15,421 nt of DNA from an uncultured Eubacteriales bacterium (lineage in GTDB: Bacteria > Bacillota_A > Clostridia > Oscillospirales > Oscillospiraceae): assembly GCA_900319835.1 (NCBI GenBank), contig ONPY01000064.1, positions 1 to 15,421 on the forward strand, given 5' to 3'. The position numbers and the translations under genes were made by a program. The notes beneath the pieces are model-generated. The model saw only the letters and a list, made by a program, of their open reading frames with translations, did no database searches and was not told the origin of the DNA. Below, piece after piece: positions 1 to 6,713 of this stretch; position 1 is the first letter of the stretch; every line of letters starts with the position of its first letter.

Positions 1-37
1 GAGCCGTACGGCGAAGTCAAGAAAAAGCAGGCCTGTC

Positions 38-66
38 TTCTCCTTTTCTGCAGGATATGGTATACT
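38..66 (+). promoter_or_regulatory. Promoter of the SGNH hydrolase gene (extended -10)
   Basis: The sequence shows TGG directly before TATACT (58-66), an extended -10 element. A poor -35 (TTCTCC, 38-43) lies 17 bases upstream, which is usual for extended -10 promoters. Transcription would begin near 73, just before the ribosome site AGAGGGGAGTGAGG (74-87), so the leader would be very short. Confidence 0.45.
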
Positions 67-91
67 TGCCAAAAGAGGGGAGTGAGGCTGT

Positions 92-793
92 GTGCAACTG
101 TTGGTCGTGATCTTAATCGCCGCGCTGGCTGTGCTGCTGCTTGCGGTGAGCTTCGGCGTGATCGACGCGCTGCACGTGCAGCCGAGGCCGCGATCGGGAC
201 AGAAGCGCGTGGCCTGCGTGGGCGACAGCATCACCTACGGCTGCTTTGTGCCGGGGCAGCCCTGGAACAGCTACCCGAGACAGCTCGGGCGCATGCTGGG
301 GCGCGGGTACTGCGTCGGGAATTTCGGTTATACCAATCGCACGGCGCTCAAAAGCGGGGATCATCCCTACACGGCGGAGAAGCTCTACCGGCAGAGTCTT
401 ACTTTTCAGCCGGACGCTGTGCTGCTGATGCTGGGCAGCAACGACACCAAGGCCATCAATTGGAATGCGGAGGCCTACGCTCGGGAACTCGGGGAGCTGA
501 TCGACAGCTACCGGGAACTGGAGAGCCGCCCGCGGGTTTTTCTGTTGCTTCCGCCGCCGGTGTTTCCCTTTTGCGGAAAGGTGCTCTGGGACATCCGCAG
601 AGAGGTACTGGAAAACGAAGTGCTCCCGATCTGCCGCCGCGTGGCGGGAGAGAAAGGCGTGCCCATCATCGACATTCATTCCATCTTCGTGGGAAGGCCA
701 GAGCTTTTCGTGGATGGCTGCCATCCAAATGCGAAAGGGGCGCGAGTGATGGCGGAGATGATACATACTGCTGTAATGGAAACAGAAGGATGA
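92..793 (+). CDS. Membrane-anchored SGNH/GDSL-family hydrolase (esterase/lipase-like)
   Basis: This is probably a secreted or membrane-tethered esterase acting on an acyl or acetyl ester; the substrate is unknown. Residues 1-28 form one hydrophobic N-terminal helix, either a signal anchor or an uncleaved signal. The SGNH blocks are visible in order: GDSITYG at 44-50 with nucleophile Ser46; GNFGYTNRT near 76-84 (block II region); GSND at 115-118 with Asn117; and DGCHPN at 208-213, supplying Asp208 and His211 of the catalytic triad. The length of 233 residues fits a single-domain family member. The GTG start at 92 is chosen because a strong purine-rich ribosome site ends 4-5 bases before it and the hydrophobic segment begins immediately. 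The gene stands alone in the window, 78 bp before a gene with its own promoter. Family assignment is firm; substrate is not. Confidence 0.88.
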   Translation: MQLLVVILIAALAVLLLAVSFGVIDALHVQPRPRSGQKRVACVGDSITYGCFVPGQPWNSYPRQLGRMLGRGYCVGNFGYTNRTALKSGDHPYTAEKLYRQSLTFQPDAVLLMLGSNDTKAINWNAEAYARELGELIDSYRELESRPRVFLLLPPPVFPFCGKVLWDIRREVLENEVLPICRRVAGEKGVPIIDIHSIFVGRPELFVDGCHPNAKGARVMAEMIHTAVMETEG

Positions 794-798
794 ACTCC

Positions 799-827
799 TT
801 GCGGCTCTTGGGAAAGAGTGATAAGAT
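799..827 (+). promoter_or_regulatory. Promoter of the unknown helical-protein gene
   Basis: TTGCGG (799-804) and TAAGAT (822-827) are 17 bases apart, and TG at 819-820 makes an extended -10 (TGATAAGAT). It lies in the gap after the hydrolase gene, so the downstream gene is probably transcribed independently. Confidence 0.45.
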
Positions 828-871
828 AATGACATCATTTGTAAATCTGCTGCTGAAAGGGAAAGAGTACT

Positions 872-2059
872 ATGGATGAGTATAACCTTGCAAACGTGTT
901 CTTGAATCATGACGAGATTCAAAAGCATATTGTTGATCTTGATTCTTTTCAGAAAATTCCGTTTACGGAGTTGTTTGGGCTGGGTGGTGCAATTGCGGAA
1001 CTCATTCCTCAGTTCAGGACAGTCACGACAACGACAACTATTCCTGTGGAGGGAATGTTTCGTGCGATTAACCCCAAAACCGGTGAGGTAATGTCCGATC
1101 TCATGTATGAGTCGAAGCAGGTGGCTGATGCTTTTATCGGAAGTATGCGGCAACCGAACGGAGAGTTTGATCAAACTGCATTTCAGAAGGTCGTTGGGGT
1201 AAAAGAAATTGAGACGACTGTTGCCGCGATCAACCCTGCAACGCTCATGCTTGCGGCAGGGATAATGGCAATGTCCAAGAAACTGGATGTGATCGAGGAA
1301 AACCAGAAAAAGATCATAAGCTTTCTTGAAAAAGAAAAGGAATCGAAGCTGAAAGGGAATCTTAGTTTTCTAATTCAAGTTTTTGAAGACTACAGATTCA
1401 ACTGGGATAGTAAAGCTTTTCGCACTTCGCAGTTGACCAAGACCCAGGATATCAAACAGGAGGCGATTCAGAATATTGCCTTCTACCGTGATATGCTCAG
1501 CAACAAACTGGAGAAAAAGAAGTTTTTTGTCAGCAAGGTTGAAGTGAGGAAGACCTTAAGAACAATTGTAGAGGATTTTCAAAACTACAGGCTGGCAATC
1601 TATCTGTTTGCATTTGCTTCATATCTTGAGATTATCTTAATTGAGAACTATAAGGCTGACTATTTGGATTCCATTCTCTCAAAAATTCAAGATGATTCCT
1701 ATAGATATGCGGAGCTTTATACTGTAGCATATAGCAAACTTGAGAGCATGGCCGCGGGATCCATTGAATCAGGTGTTGTCAAAGGCGCTGCAGTTGTTTC
1801 GCAGGGCTTAGGGAAAATCATTGAGAAAATCCCGGTTGTTGAACGAGGACAGTTGGATGAGACTTTGATCGCAACAGGGAAAAAACTTGAAGACTATAAG
1901 GATGATTCGGTAGTAGATCTCCTTGCGTCTCTCCGGGAAATGAGCAATTGCCAAGTAAAGCAGTTTAGTGATCTCATCGAGACGGTTAAAGAATTGCATC
2001 ACGGAGATCCTATGATCCTAGTAGATGATAAAAACGTCTATGTCCAGCTCGCGTCGTAA
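872..2059 (+). CDS. Helical protein of unknown function with two hydrophobic segments
   Basis: I do not recognise a named family. The 395-residue product has an N-terminal region with a threonine run (FRTVTTTTTI, 48-57), a short Ala/Met-rich hydrophobic stretch (about 119-134), a strongly charged predicted coiled coil (about 135-160), a long charged helical middle with NWD near 177-179, a second hydrophobic segment (about 239-258, ending LEIILI), and a Gly/Ala-rich amphipathic stretch (about 294-318). No catalytic motif is evident. I recall unannotated gut-Firmicutes proteins with a similar layout (FRTVT near the N-terminus, then PATxMxA, then FLExEKES), but this is memory, not a search. ATG at 872 follows GAAAGGGAAAGAG. 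The gene is visibly AT-richer than its neighbours and has its own promoter, suggesting acquisition by transfer. A membrane-associated or pore-like role is possible but speculative. Confidence 0.75.
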   Translation: MDEYNLANVFLNHDEIQKHIVDLDSFQKIPFTELFGLGGAIAELIPQFRTVTTTTTIPVEGMFRAINPKTGEVMSDLMYESKQVADAFIGSMRQPNGEFDQTAFQKVVGVKEIETTVAAINPATLMLAAGIMAMSKKLDVIEENQKKIISFLEKEKESKLKGNLSFLIQVFEDYRFNWDSKAFRTSQLTKTQDIKQEAIQNIAFYRDMLSNKLEKKKFFVSKVEVRKTLRTIVEDFQNYRLAIYLFAFASYLEIILIENYKADYLDSILSKIQDDSYRYAELYTVAYSKLESMAAGSIESGVVKGAAVVSQGLGKIIEKIPVVERGQLDETLIATGKKLEDYKDDSVVDLLASLREMSNCQVKQFSDLIETVKELHHGDPMILVDDKNVYVQLAS

Positions 2060-2077
2060 CTGTCCACGACCCGAAAA

Positions 2078-2119
2078 GCGGTGCTTTTGACCCCGTTTTT
2101 GGTGGCCAAAAAGCACCGC
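2078..2119 (+). terminator. Hairpin terminator after the helical-protein gene
   Basis: GCGGTGCTTTT (2078-2088) pairs perfectly with AAAAGCACCGC (2109-2119). The stem begins 18 bases after the stop codon. The A/T base of the stem can act as terminator in either direction; there is no long T-run after it on the + strand, so efficiency is uncertain. Confidence 0.55.
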
Positions 2120-2140
2120 AAAACAGGCTCTGTAACCTTA

Positions 2141-2220
2141 TGAAATGAATATTCATTACCAGAAAGTGGCGCCAGAAGGTGTCTGGCGCCGCCATTTCTG
2201 AATAATTATTCTACAATATG
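2141..2220 (+). repeat. 80-bp dispersed hairpin repeat, copy 1
   Basis: The element contains a perfect palindrome ATGAATATTCAT (2145-2156), then a GC hairpin GGCGCCAGA (2168-2176) with TCTGGCGCC (2182-2190), then a tail ending TTATTCTACAATATG. A second copy with the same three parts in the same orientation lies at 9796-9875. Aligned by eye without gaps, 45 of the last 60 positions agree, and differences next to the stem keep pairing (U-G versus C-G; A-U versus G-U). It sits just after a terminator, so it may be a repeated intergenic or RNA-level element. Confidence 0.65.
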
Positions 2221-2492
2221 CAACCGCTTTTTCTGCATTTCCAATTTGTGCTGACGACAACGTGACATTGACGACAACCGCGACGACATGCACAAAAAAT
2301 GGAAAATAATGGTTAGACAAAATATACACGGAATCTGCAATTATTAGAATTATTAGACACTTTTAACTTCAAAAAGTTGGGATTTGGCCATTCTTCTATG
2401 TTGACCCCGCCTCTGATTTGGGAAAAGCATCAGGCGGCGAAGTGAAAGTGCTCAGCGATGAGGCCTTCTATCGTTATATACTTCTTTTCTCA
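2221..2492. other. AT-rich intergenic stretch with short direct repeats
   Basis: No convincing gene was seen. TGACGACAAC occurs at 2252-2261 and 2269-2278, with the shorter GACGACA again at 2282-2288. AATTATTAGA occurs twice, overlapping by one base (2339-2348 and 2348-2357), and TTAGACA occurs at 2313-2319 and 2353-2359. The stretch lies between convergent transcription units, so no promoter is required here. It may be a remnant of transferred DNA together with the AT-rich gene before it. Confidence 0.5.
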
Positions 2493-2530
2493 AAGGAAGA
2501 GCCTGTGGGCATGCCCACAGGCTCTTCCTT
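2493..2530 (-). terminator. Perfect 38-bp palindromic terminator of the redox operon
   Basis: AAGGAAGAGCCTGTGGGC (2493-2510) is followed by AT and its exact reverse complement (2513-2530), a perfect palindrome. It begins 22 bases after the stop of the fused reductase. On the - strand the stem closes in UUCCUUU. It is the clear end of the leftward operon and, being symmetric, could also stop rightward transcription. Confidence 0.8.
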
Positions 2531-2552
2531 GAAACGTGTCAGATTGCCGATG

Positions 2553-4331
2553 TCAGTTCCGGGGAGGTCCGCCGGCGGGGGGACCGCCGGGGCCGGCGCC
2601 CGCGGGAGGCCCGCCGAGGCCGACCGCCTGCACCACGAAGGGGGAGATCAGCACGGCCAGCACATAGCTCACCAGGATGGAGAGCGGCAGCAGCTTGAGC
2701 CAGGAGGGCAGCCACATGGCCAGCAGCGGGGGCGCCGCCTGGGGCGGGATCTTGGCGTGAGCCTGGGCGGTGTTGATGAAGCTCACAACACAGCCCACGA
2801 TGGTGGAGCAGCCCACGGAGATGGGCAGGCAGTTGAGCATGGTGAACTTCATGGTGGGCGGGAAGGCCTTGTGCTTGGCGGCCAGCGCCCTGCCCCACTT
2901 GCCGAAGGGGGCCACCAGCATCAGCAGCACGCCGACGGCCACGGACTCGAGAATGCTGGCCAGATACATGCCCGCGGCCGGGGCGGAGGCCAGGGCCTGG
3001 GGGTTCATGTTTCTGCGCGCCAGCGTGGTGGCGAGCGCGCCCATCACTGCCGAGAGAATGACGGACATGATGAGGGAGACGCGCTTTTCTTTTTTCTTCA
3101 TATCTTTCACTTTTCTTTCCACCTCTCCTTTGTCACAGTTTATAAAGATCTGACAATCGCTGGTGGGGAAGCTGCAGCAGGGATGGACAAAGCCGTCCTT
3201 TTTGTCCGCGCCGCGGCGGTACTCAATGACGGAGGGGACGTAGACGCTGCCATAGCCCAGACGGGAGCGGCAGAAGCCGCATTCGCCGCTGCGGCACTTG
3301 CTGGGGGCGTGGATGCCGGCGCGCTCCAGGGCCACCAGCAGGCTCTCCCCGCTCCTGGCTGGGATGACCCGCTGCCCGTCGGGCAGTTCCACCGTGAGCT
3401 GGAAGGTCTTGCCGACGGCGTCCTGCGGGAAGCCGTCGTCCCGGTCCGCGTTGTGGTACTCGCCGTAGGCCTCGTGCCGGACTCTCCGGCGGGGCAGACC
3501 CAGCTTCTCCACTTCCTTGTCGCAGAAGCGGTACATGGCCTGGGGACCGCACATAAAGATGCTGTAATCTCCATCGGGGGCGTACTTCTGGATCAGCTCC
3601 GCCGTAAGGAAGCCGTGCTCGAAGCCGGCCTTTTCCTCATCGGAAAGCACGTACACAACCTGAAATTTCTCACAGGCGGCGGCGAGGGCGTCCAGCTCCT
3701 CGCGGTAGACGATCTCCTCCTCGCTGCGGCAGCCGTAGAGCAGGGTCAGCGAGCAGTCCTCGATCCCCTCATGGATGGCGTTTGCCAGGGAGAAGAAGGG
3801 GGTGATGCCGCTGCCGCCGGCGAGACCGACGATGTGCTTTGCGTCCCGAAGAGGCTCATAGTTGAGATCCCCATCCGGCCCGGAGATGGAGAGCTGCATG
3901 CCCGCCTTCCAGTTGTCGTGGATGAAGTTGGAGGCAAAGCCGTCCTGGTTGCGCTTGATGGTGAGCGTGTAGCTGCCCTTCAAAGCGTCGCCCGGGGAGC
4001 AGGAGAGCGTGTAGGCCCGGGTCAGCACGCTGCTGCCGATGTTCAGGTCGACGCTTACATACTGGCCTGCACGGAAGTAGGCCAGGCTCTCCGTGCCCCG
4101 GGACGGGTCGGGGAGCAGGGTGTAGCTCTTGGCACCCGGGCGGTCCACGATCTTCGAGATGGTGACAAACTGCTTTTCCGGGTGCAGGGCCTTGGCCACC
4201 CGGTTGGTCTGGTACTCATAGACGGGCTCTGCGTCCGGGGCCTTTTCGATGATGGCCCGGCGCTGGGGGATGATTTTGGCAAAGTCCTCCGCCGGGACAG
4301 ATTCCAGGACTTTTCTCAGTTCTTCGCTCAT
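2553..4331 (-). CDS. NAD(P)H:FAD/2Fe-2S reductase fused to a four-helix membrane domain
   Basis: The first ~400 residues form an electron-transfer reductase. There is an N-terminal extension (1-50), an FAD domain with RAYTL (105-109), an NAD(P) domain with GGSG (172-175) and CGP (261-263), and a plant-type 2Fe-2S domain with Cys346, Cys351, Cys354 (CRSGECGFC) and a fourth ligand at Cys385 or 386. Residues ~418-570 add about four hydrophobic helices arranged as two similar halves that resemble the DUF2798 type of small membrane protein (from memory). A Gly/Pro tail ends the protein. The paralogue at 6714-7901 stops exactly where the membrane part begins here, so this is a fusion. ATG overlaps the upstream oxidoreductase stop (ATGA) behind GGAGGTGG. 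The protein should pass electrons from NAD(P)H to the partner flavoprotein, here probably at the membrane. The acceptor is unknown. Confidence 0.85.
   Translation of the reverse strand: MSEELRKVLESVPAEDFAKIIPQRRAIIEKAPDAEPVYEYQTNRVAKALHPEKQFVTISKIVDRPGAKSYTLLPDPSRGTESLAYFRAGQYVSVDLNIGSSVLTRAYTLSCSPGDALKGSYTLTIKRNQDGFASNFIHDNWKAGMQLSISGPDGDLNYEPLRDAKHIVGLAGGSGITPFFSLANAIHEGIEDCSLTLLYGCRSEEEIVYREELDALAAACEKFQVVYVLSDEEKAGFEHGFLTAELIQKYAPDGDYSIFMCGPQAMYRFCDKEVEKLGLPRRRVRHEAYGEYHNADRDDGFPQDAVGKTFQLTVELPDGQRVIPARSGESLLVALERAGIHAPSKCRSGECGFCRSRLGYGSVYVPSVIEYRRGADKKDGFVHPCCSFPTSDCQIFINCDKGEVERKVKDMKKKEKRVSLIMSVILSAVMGALATTLARRNMNPQALASAPAAGMYLASILESVAVGVLLMLVAPFGKWGRALAAKHKAFPPTMKFTMLNCLPISVGCSTIVGCVVSFINTAQAHAKIPPQAAPPLLAMWLPSWLKLLPLSILVSYVLAVLISPFVVQAVGLGGPPAGAGPGGPPAGGPPRN
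3108..3130 (-). promoter_or_regulatory. Internal ribosome-binding site and possible GTG start at the fusion joint
   Basis: Reading the - strand, AAGGAGAGGTGG spans 3130-3119 and an in-frame GTG lies at 3110-3108 (Val408 of the fusion), about 8 bases after the GAGGTGG core; an in-frame ATG follows at 3101-3099. This is what remains if two genes were joined by loss of a stop. Internal initiation would give a separate 185-residue membrane protein. Whether it is used is unknown. Confidence 0.45.
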
Positions 4332-5887
4332 GCGTTTCCACCTCCCATCACATAACCCATGACCTGTTTGGCCGTGAGATCTCCCGAGGTCAGCGTGGGC
4401 AGAAAGCCCGACAGCCTGTTGCCGTGGGCACCCACAAAGAAGAGGCCGGGCACCGTGGGCTCGCTGCCGCCCACCAGGGTGCGGGCGGACATGCCGTCCC
4501 AGCGGGCGGAGTGGTAGCCGTAGATGGCGCCCTGGGGCGTTCCCATATAGCGGGCGAAGGTCACGGGTGTGGCGATGGCGATCTCCTCAATGTGATTGCG
4601 GATGTCGATGCCCATGACCCTTTCATAGCGGTCGATCATCAGATCGGCCATCTCACGCTTGACGCGGACATAGTTTTCCGGCGTGACGGCCTTGTCCCAG
4701 GCGTCGGCGGCAAAGCCGGACGTGATGGCAAAGTGCGCCGTGCCGGGGGGCGTGGCCTCGGGGTTTACGATGTTGAGACAGGTGCAGCAGAGATTGTCCG
4801 CCCGGCCGCCCAGGGGCAGCTCCGGTGCGGCGGCCTGGCGGTAGAGCTCCTTCGTGTCCGCGGTGGAGGTGATGAAAACGTTATAATCCTTGATACCCAG
4901 CTCCTCCGCCGTGCGGTCCAGGCCCATGTACACGGAGAAGCCGCGGAAGCCGTAGCTTCTGGCCTGCATCTTTTTGCGCTCAAAGGCGGGGACGAGGCTC
5001 TTGTCGTCCAGAAGCTTGCCGTAGACGACGTCTGGGAAGACGTTTGCGATGACGGCACAGGCCTCCACCCGGCGGCCGTCCTTGGTCTCCACGCCGCAGA
5101 TTGCGCCCTTCTTCGTGAGGATTTTGGTGACCTCGGTCTCAAACCAGAAGTCACAGCCGTTCTCGCGGGCCCGCTTCTGAATGGCGTTGGCGATCTCGTG
5201 GGAGCGCAGCTTGGGCATGTACGCCCCCGCCAGGAAGTAGCCCTCGGTCATCAGCAGGTAGCGGGAGGCGTCAATGGTCTCCAGGTCGGAGCCCTGGTAG
5301 GGCCAGTAGGCGCCGATGATGTCCTGAATCTTTTGGGGCATTTTGACGGCCCGCATAAAATCCGCCGTGGACATGCTCATGAGCTTGCAGAAAAGGGGAT
5401 AGTCGCGCCGCAACACCTCGGGGTCCGGTCTGCCGCGTGAGGCCCCCAGGTAGGCCAGACCGCGCTCCAGCTCTCTTGCCCCTTCAAAGTAGAGTTCCAG
5501 GGACTTGGAGCAGCCGGGACTCTGGCTCTCCATATAGGCCATGAAGGCCTCCTTGCCGTGGGGAACGGTGGCGTCCAGCGTGATGTTGTCGCCCTCAGCG
5601 ACGATGGTGCGGAAAGCGTCGGGGATGGGCAGCCAGTCCACCTGAATGCCCAGCTCGTCAAAGAGCCGGCCCAGCTGGCCGCGCTGTGCGCCCTCGCCGA
5701 AATCCGGGATCTCGTGCAGGGAGGCCTCAAACTCGAAGCGGCCCCGCACAAAGCTGGCGGCGGCGCCGCCGACCATATTGTGCTTTTCGATGACCAGCGT
5801 TTTCAGGCCCATCATGGACGCGCGGCAGGCCGCCATGGTTCCGCCGTTGCCGCCGCCCACGATCACCAGATCGTATTGATATCCCAT
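4328..5887 (-). CDS. FAD-dependent oxidoreductase, phytoene-desaturase-like (second module)
   Basis: A 519-residue flavoprotein of the phytoene desaturase/amine-oxidase-like superfamily (COG1233 type). The N-terminal dinucleotide-binding fold is clear: GGGNGG at 11-16 and the ribose-binding Glu34 in IEKHNMVGG. The next block, SFVRGRFEFEASLH (45-58), is identical in the paralogue at 7898-9430. The C-terminal FAD-contact segment PGLFFVGAHGNRLSGF is present near the end. The length matches the family. The ATG at 5887 follows GAGGAGGAA at good spacing. Its stop overlaps the reductase start by four bases, so the two are translationally coupled and probably form an electron-transfer pair. The family covers polyene desaturation, saturation and isomerisation. 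No phytoene synthase or isoprenoid gene is nearby, so a carotenoid role is not supported and the substrate is unknown. Confidence 0.87.
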   Translation of the reverse strand: MGYQYDLVIVGGGNGGTMAACRASMMGLKTLVIEKHNMVGGAAASFVRGRFEFEASLHEIPDFGEGAQRGQLGRLFDELGIQVDWLPIPDAFRTIVAEGDNITLDATVPHGKEAFMAYMESQSPGCSKSLELYFEGARELERGLAYLGASRGRPDPEVLRRDYPLFCKLMSMSTADFMRAVKMPQKIQDIIGAYWPYQGSDLETIDASRYLLMTEGYFLAGAYMPKLRSHEIANAIQKRARENGCDFWFETEVTKILTKKGAICGVETKDGRRVEACAVIANVFPDVVYGKLLDDKSLVPAFERKKMQARSYGFRGFSVYMGLDRTAEELGIKDYNVFITSTADTKELYRQAAAPELPLGGRADNLCCTCLNIVNPEATPPGTAHFAITSGFAADAWDKAVTPENYVRVKREMADLMIDRYERVMGIDIRNHIEEIAIATPVTFARYMGTPQGAIYGYHSARWDGMSARTLVGGSEPTVPGLFFVGAHGNRLSGFLPTLTSGDLTAKQVMGYVMGGGNA

Positions 5888-5911
5888 GGTTCATTCCTCC
5901 TCTCGTTTTGA

Positions 5912-5940
5912 TCAACTGCGAAACATCGTTTCGCAGTTGA
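5912..5940. repeat. Perfect 13-bp hairpin before the second redox module
   Basis: TCAACTGCGAAAC (5912-5924), a three-base loop ATC, then GTTTCGCAGTTGA (5928-5940). It lies about a dozen bases upstream of the ribosome site of the 5887 start. There is no T-run on either side, so it is not a standard terminator. It could be an operator, an RNA-stability hairpin in the intercistronic leader, or part of a repeat element. Confidence 0.6.
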
Positions 5941-6013
5941 AGACTCGCGCTTATCGCGGCGGGCCAAGCCCCGCCTTGGTCGGCGCGAGGGCTCGCTCAG
6001 CTCGCCTCAGGGA
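5941..6013. other. GC-rich structured spacer between TetR gene and second module
   Basis: This stretch holds overlapping short dyads, including CCAAG/CTTGG and CGCGC/GCGCG arms and GGCTCGCTCAGCTCGCC. With the flanking hairpins it makes an intercistronic region of about 130 bases that would fold strongly as RNA. No ORF and no clear promoter for the downstream module was found, so that module may be read through from the upstream operon. Confidence 0.4.
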
Positions 6014-6044
6014 GTTTTTGAGGCGGCGCAGCTGCCTCAAAAAC
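6014..6044 (-). terminator. Strong hairpin after the TetR gene, possible terminator
   Basis: GTTTTTGAGGCGGC (6014-6027), loop GCA, GCTGCCTCAAAAAC (6031-6044): 14 pairs with a single G-U/A-C position. It lies 47 bases past the TetR stop. Reading leftward it has no U-tail beyond the stem, so it may stop transcription only partly or simply protect the RNA end. Confidence 0.4.
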
Positions 6045-6091
6045 ACTTGAACTTCTTTCAGAGAAAGCCTTTTGCTGAGTTCCCTCCAGGT

Positions 6092-6712
6092 CTATTCAGC
6101 TTCTTTCTCCGCCGTGGCCTGCTCCGTCAGCAGCAGACTGCGGATGGTCAATAACTGCCCGCGCAGAAAAGACTGTCCGGGATCCAGCAGGGGCGCCATG
6201 CTACGCAGACCGCCGATGGCCATGATGACGTGGTAGGCCAGCTGCTCGGGGTCACCCGCGCGGAAGCTGCCCTCCTCCTGACCGAAGCGGATCAGGTCCG
6301 CCGTGCGGCGGACTGCAGCGTCGATGCGGCGGCGGTTTTCCTCCCGCCCGGTTTCATCCGACTGAGCAAACTGGTTGATGGCCAGCTCCAGCCGCCCCCG
6401 GTGGGCGTGCATGAACTGGTAATGCTGCTGCAAAAAAGCGTCCAGCATCTTCACGGCGCTCTTGTGCTCACCGTGCTCCCGGGCCACCACCTGGTCTGCG
6501 TACTGCTGCTCAGCCCGCAACAGCGAAATCATCATCTCCGCCGTGGAGCCGAAATAGCGGTACAGACCGCCGCGGGAGAGCCCGGCCGCCTCGCAGACGT
6601 CTTTCATGGTCACGGCGGTGTAGCCCTTCTCCACGAACAGATCGGCGGCTTTTTCCAGGATTCGCTCCCGGGTCCTTTCCCCCTTGGTCAGGGACGGGGT
6701 TTCCTGCGCCAT
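6092..6712 (-). CDS. TetR-family transcriptional regulator
   Basis: A 206-residue repressor of the TetR/AcrR type. The N-terminal DNA-binding helix-turn-helix is clear at about residues 16-60: RERILEKAADLFVEKGY followed by TMKDVCEAAGLSRGGLYRYF, with the family's conserved G-LYRYF ending. The C-terminal two thirds form the variable ligand-binding and dimer domain. The start follows the stop of the upstream reductase gene after one base, so it is the third cistron of the operon and probably controls it. The inducer may be the substrate of the oxidoreductases, as is common when a TetR gene sits with enzymes. The palindromes just upstream of the operon promoter (9677-9743) are candidate operators. 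The regulator sits between the two redox modules and may control both. Confidence 0.93.
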   Translation of the reverse strand: MAQETPSLTKGERTRERILEKAADLFVEKGYTAVTMKDVCEAAGLSRGGLYRYFGSTAEMMISLLRAEQQYADQVVAREHGEHKSAVKMLDAFLQQHYQFMHAHRGRLELAINQFAQSDETGREENRRRIDAAVRRTADLIRFGQEEGSFRAGDPEQLAYHVIMAIGGLRSMAPLLDPGQSFLRGQLLTIRSLLLTEQATAEKEAE

Positions 6713-6713
6713 T

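Noticed and set aside
113..1174. A 353-codon open frame on the - strand across the first two genes
   Set aside because: It spans two unrelated genes and the promoter between them, without a ribosome site or a family motif.
2411..2492. Possible gene remnant (reading GGEVKVLSDEAFYRYI) before the palindromic terminator
   Set aside because: The fragment looks protein-like but is too short, has no start or ribosome site, matches nothing I recognise, and runs into the terminator.
2418..4355. A 645-codon open frame on the + strand
   Set aside because: It lies antisense to the fused reductase, is rich in Gly/Ala/His/Gln as expected of the mirror of a GC-rich gene, lacks a ribosome site and shows no family motif. 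The - strand frame has clear FAD, NAD and 2Fe-2S motifs.
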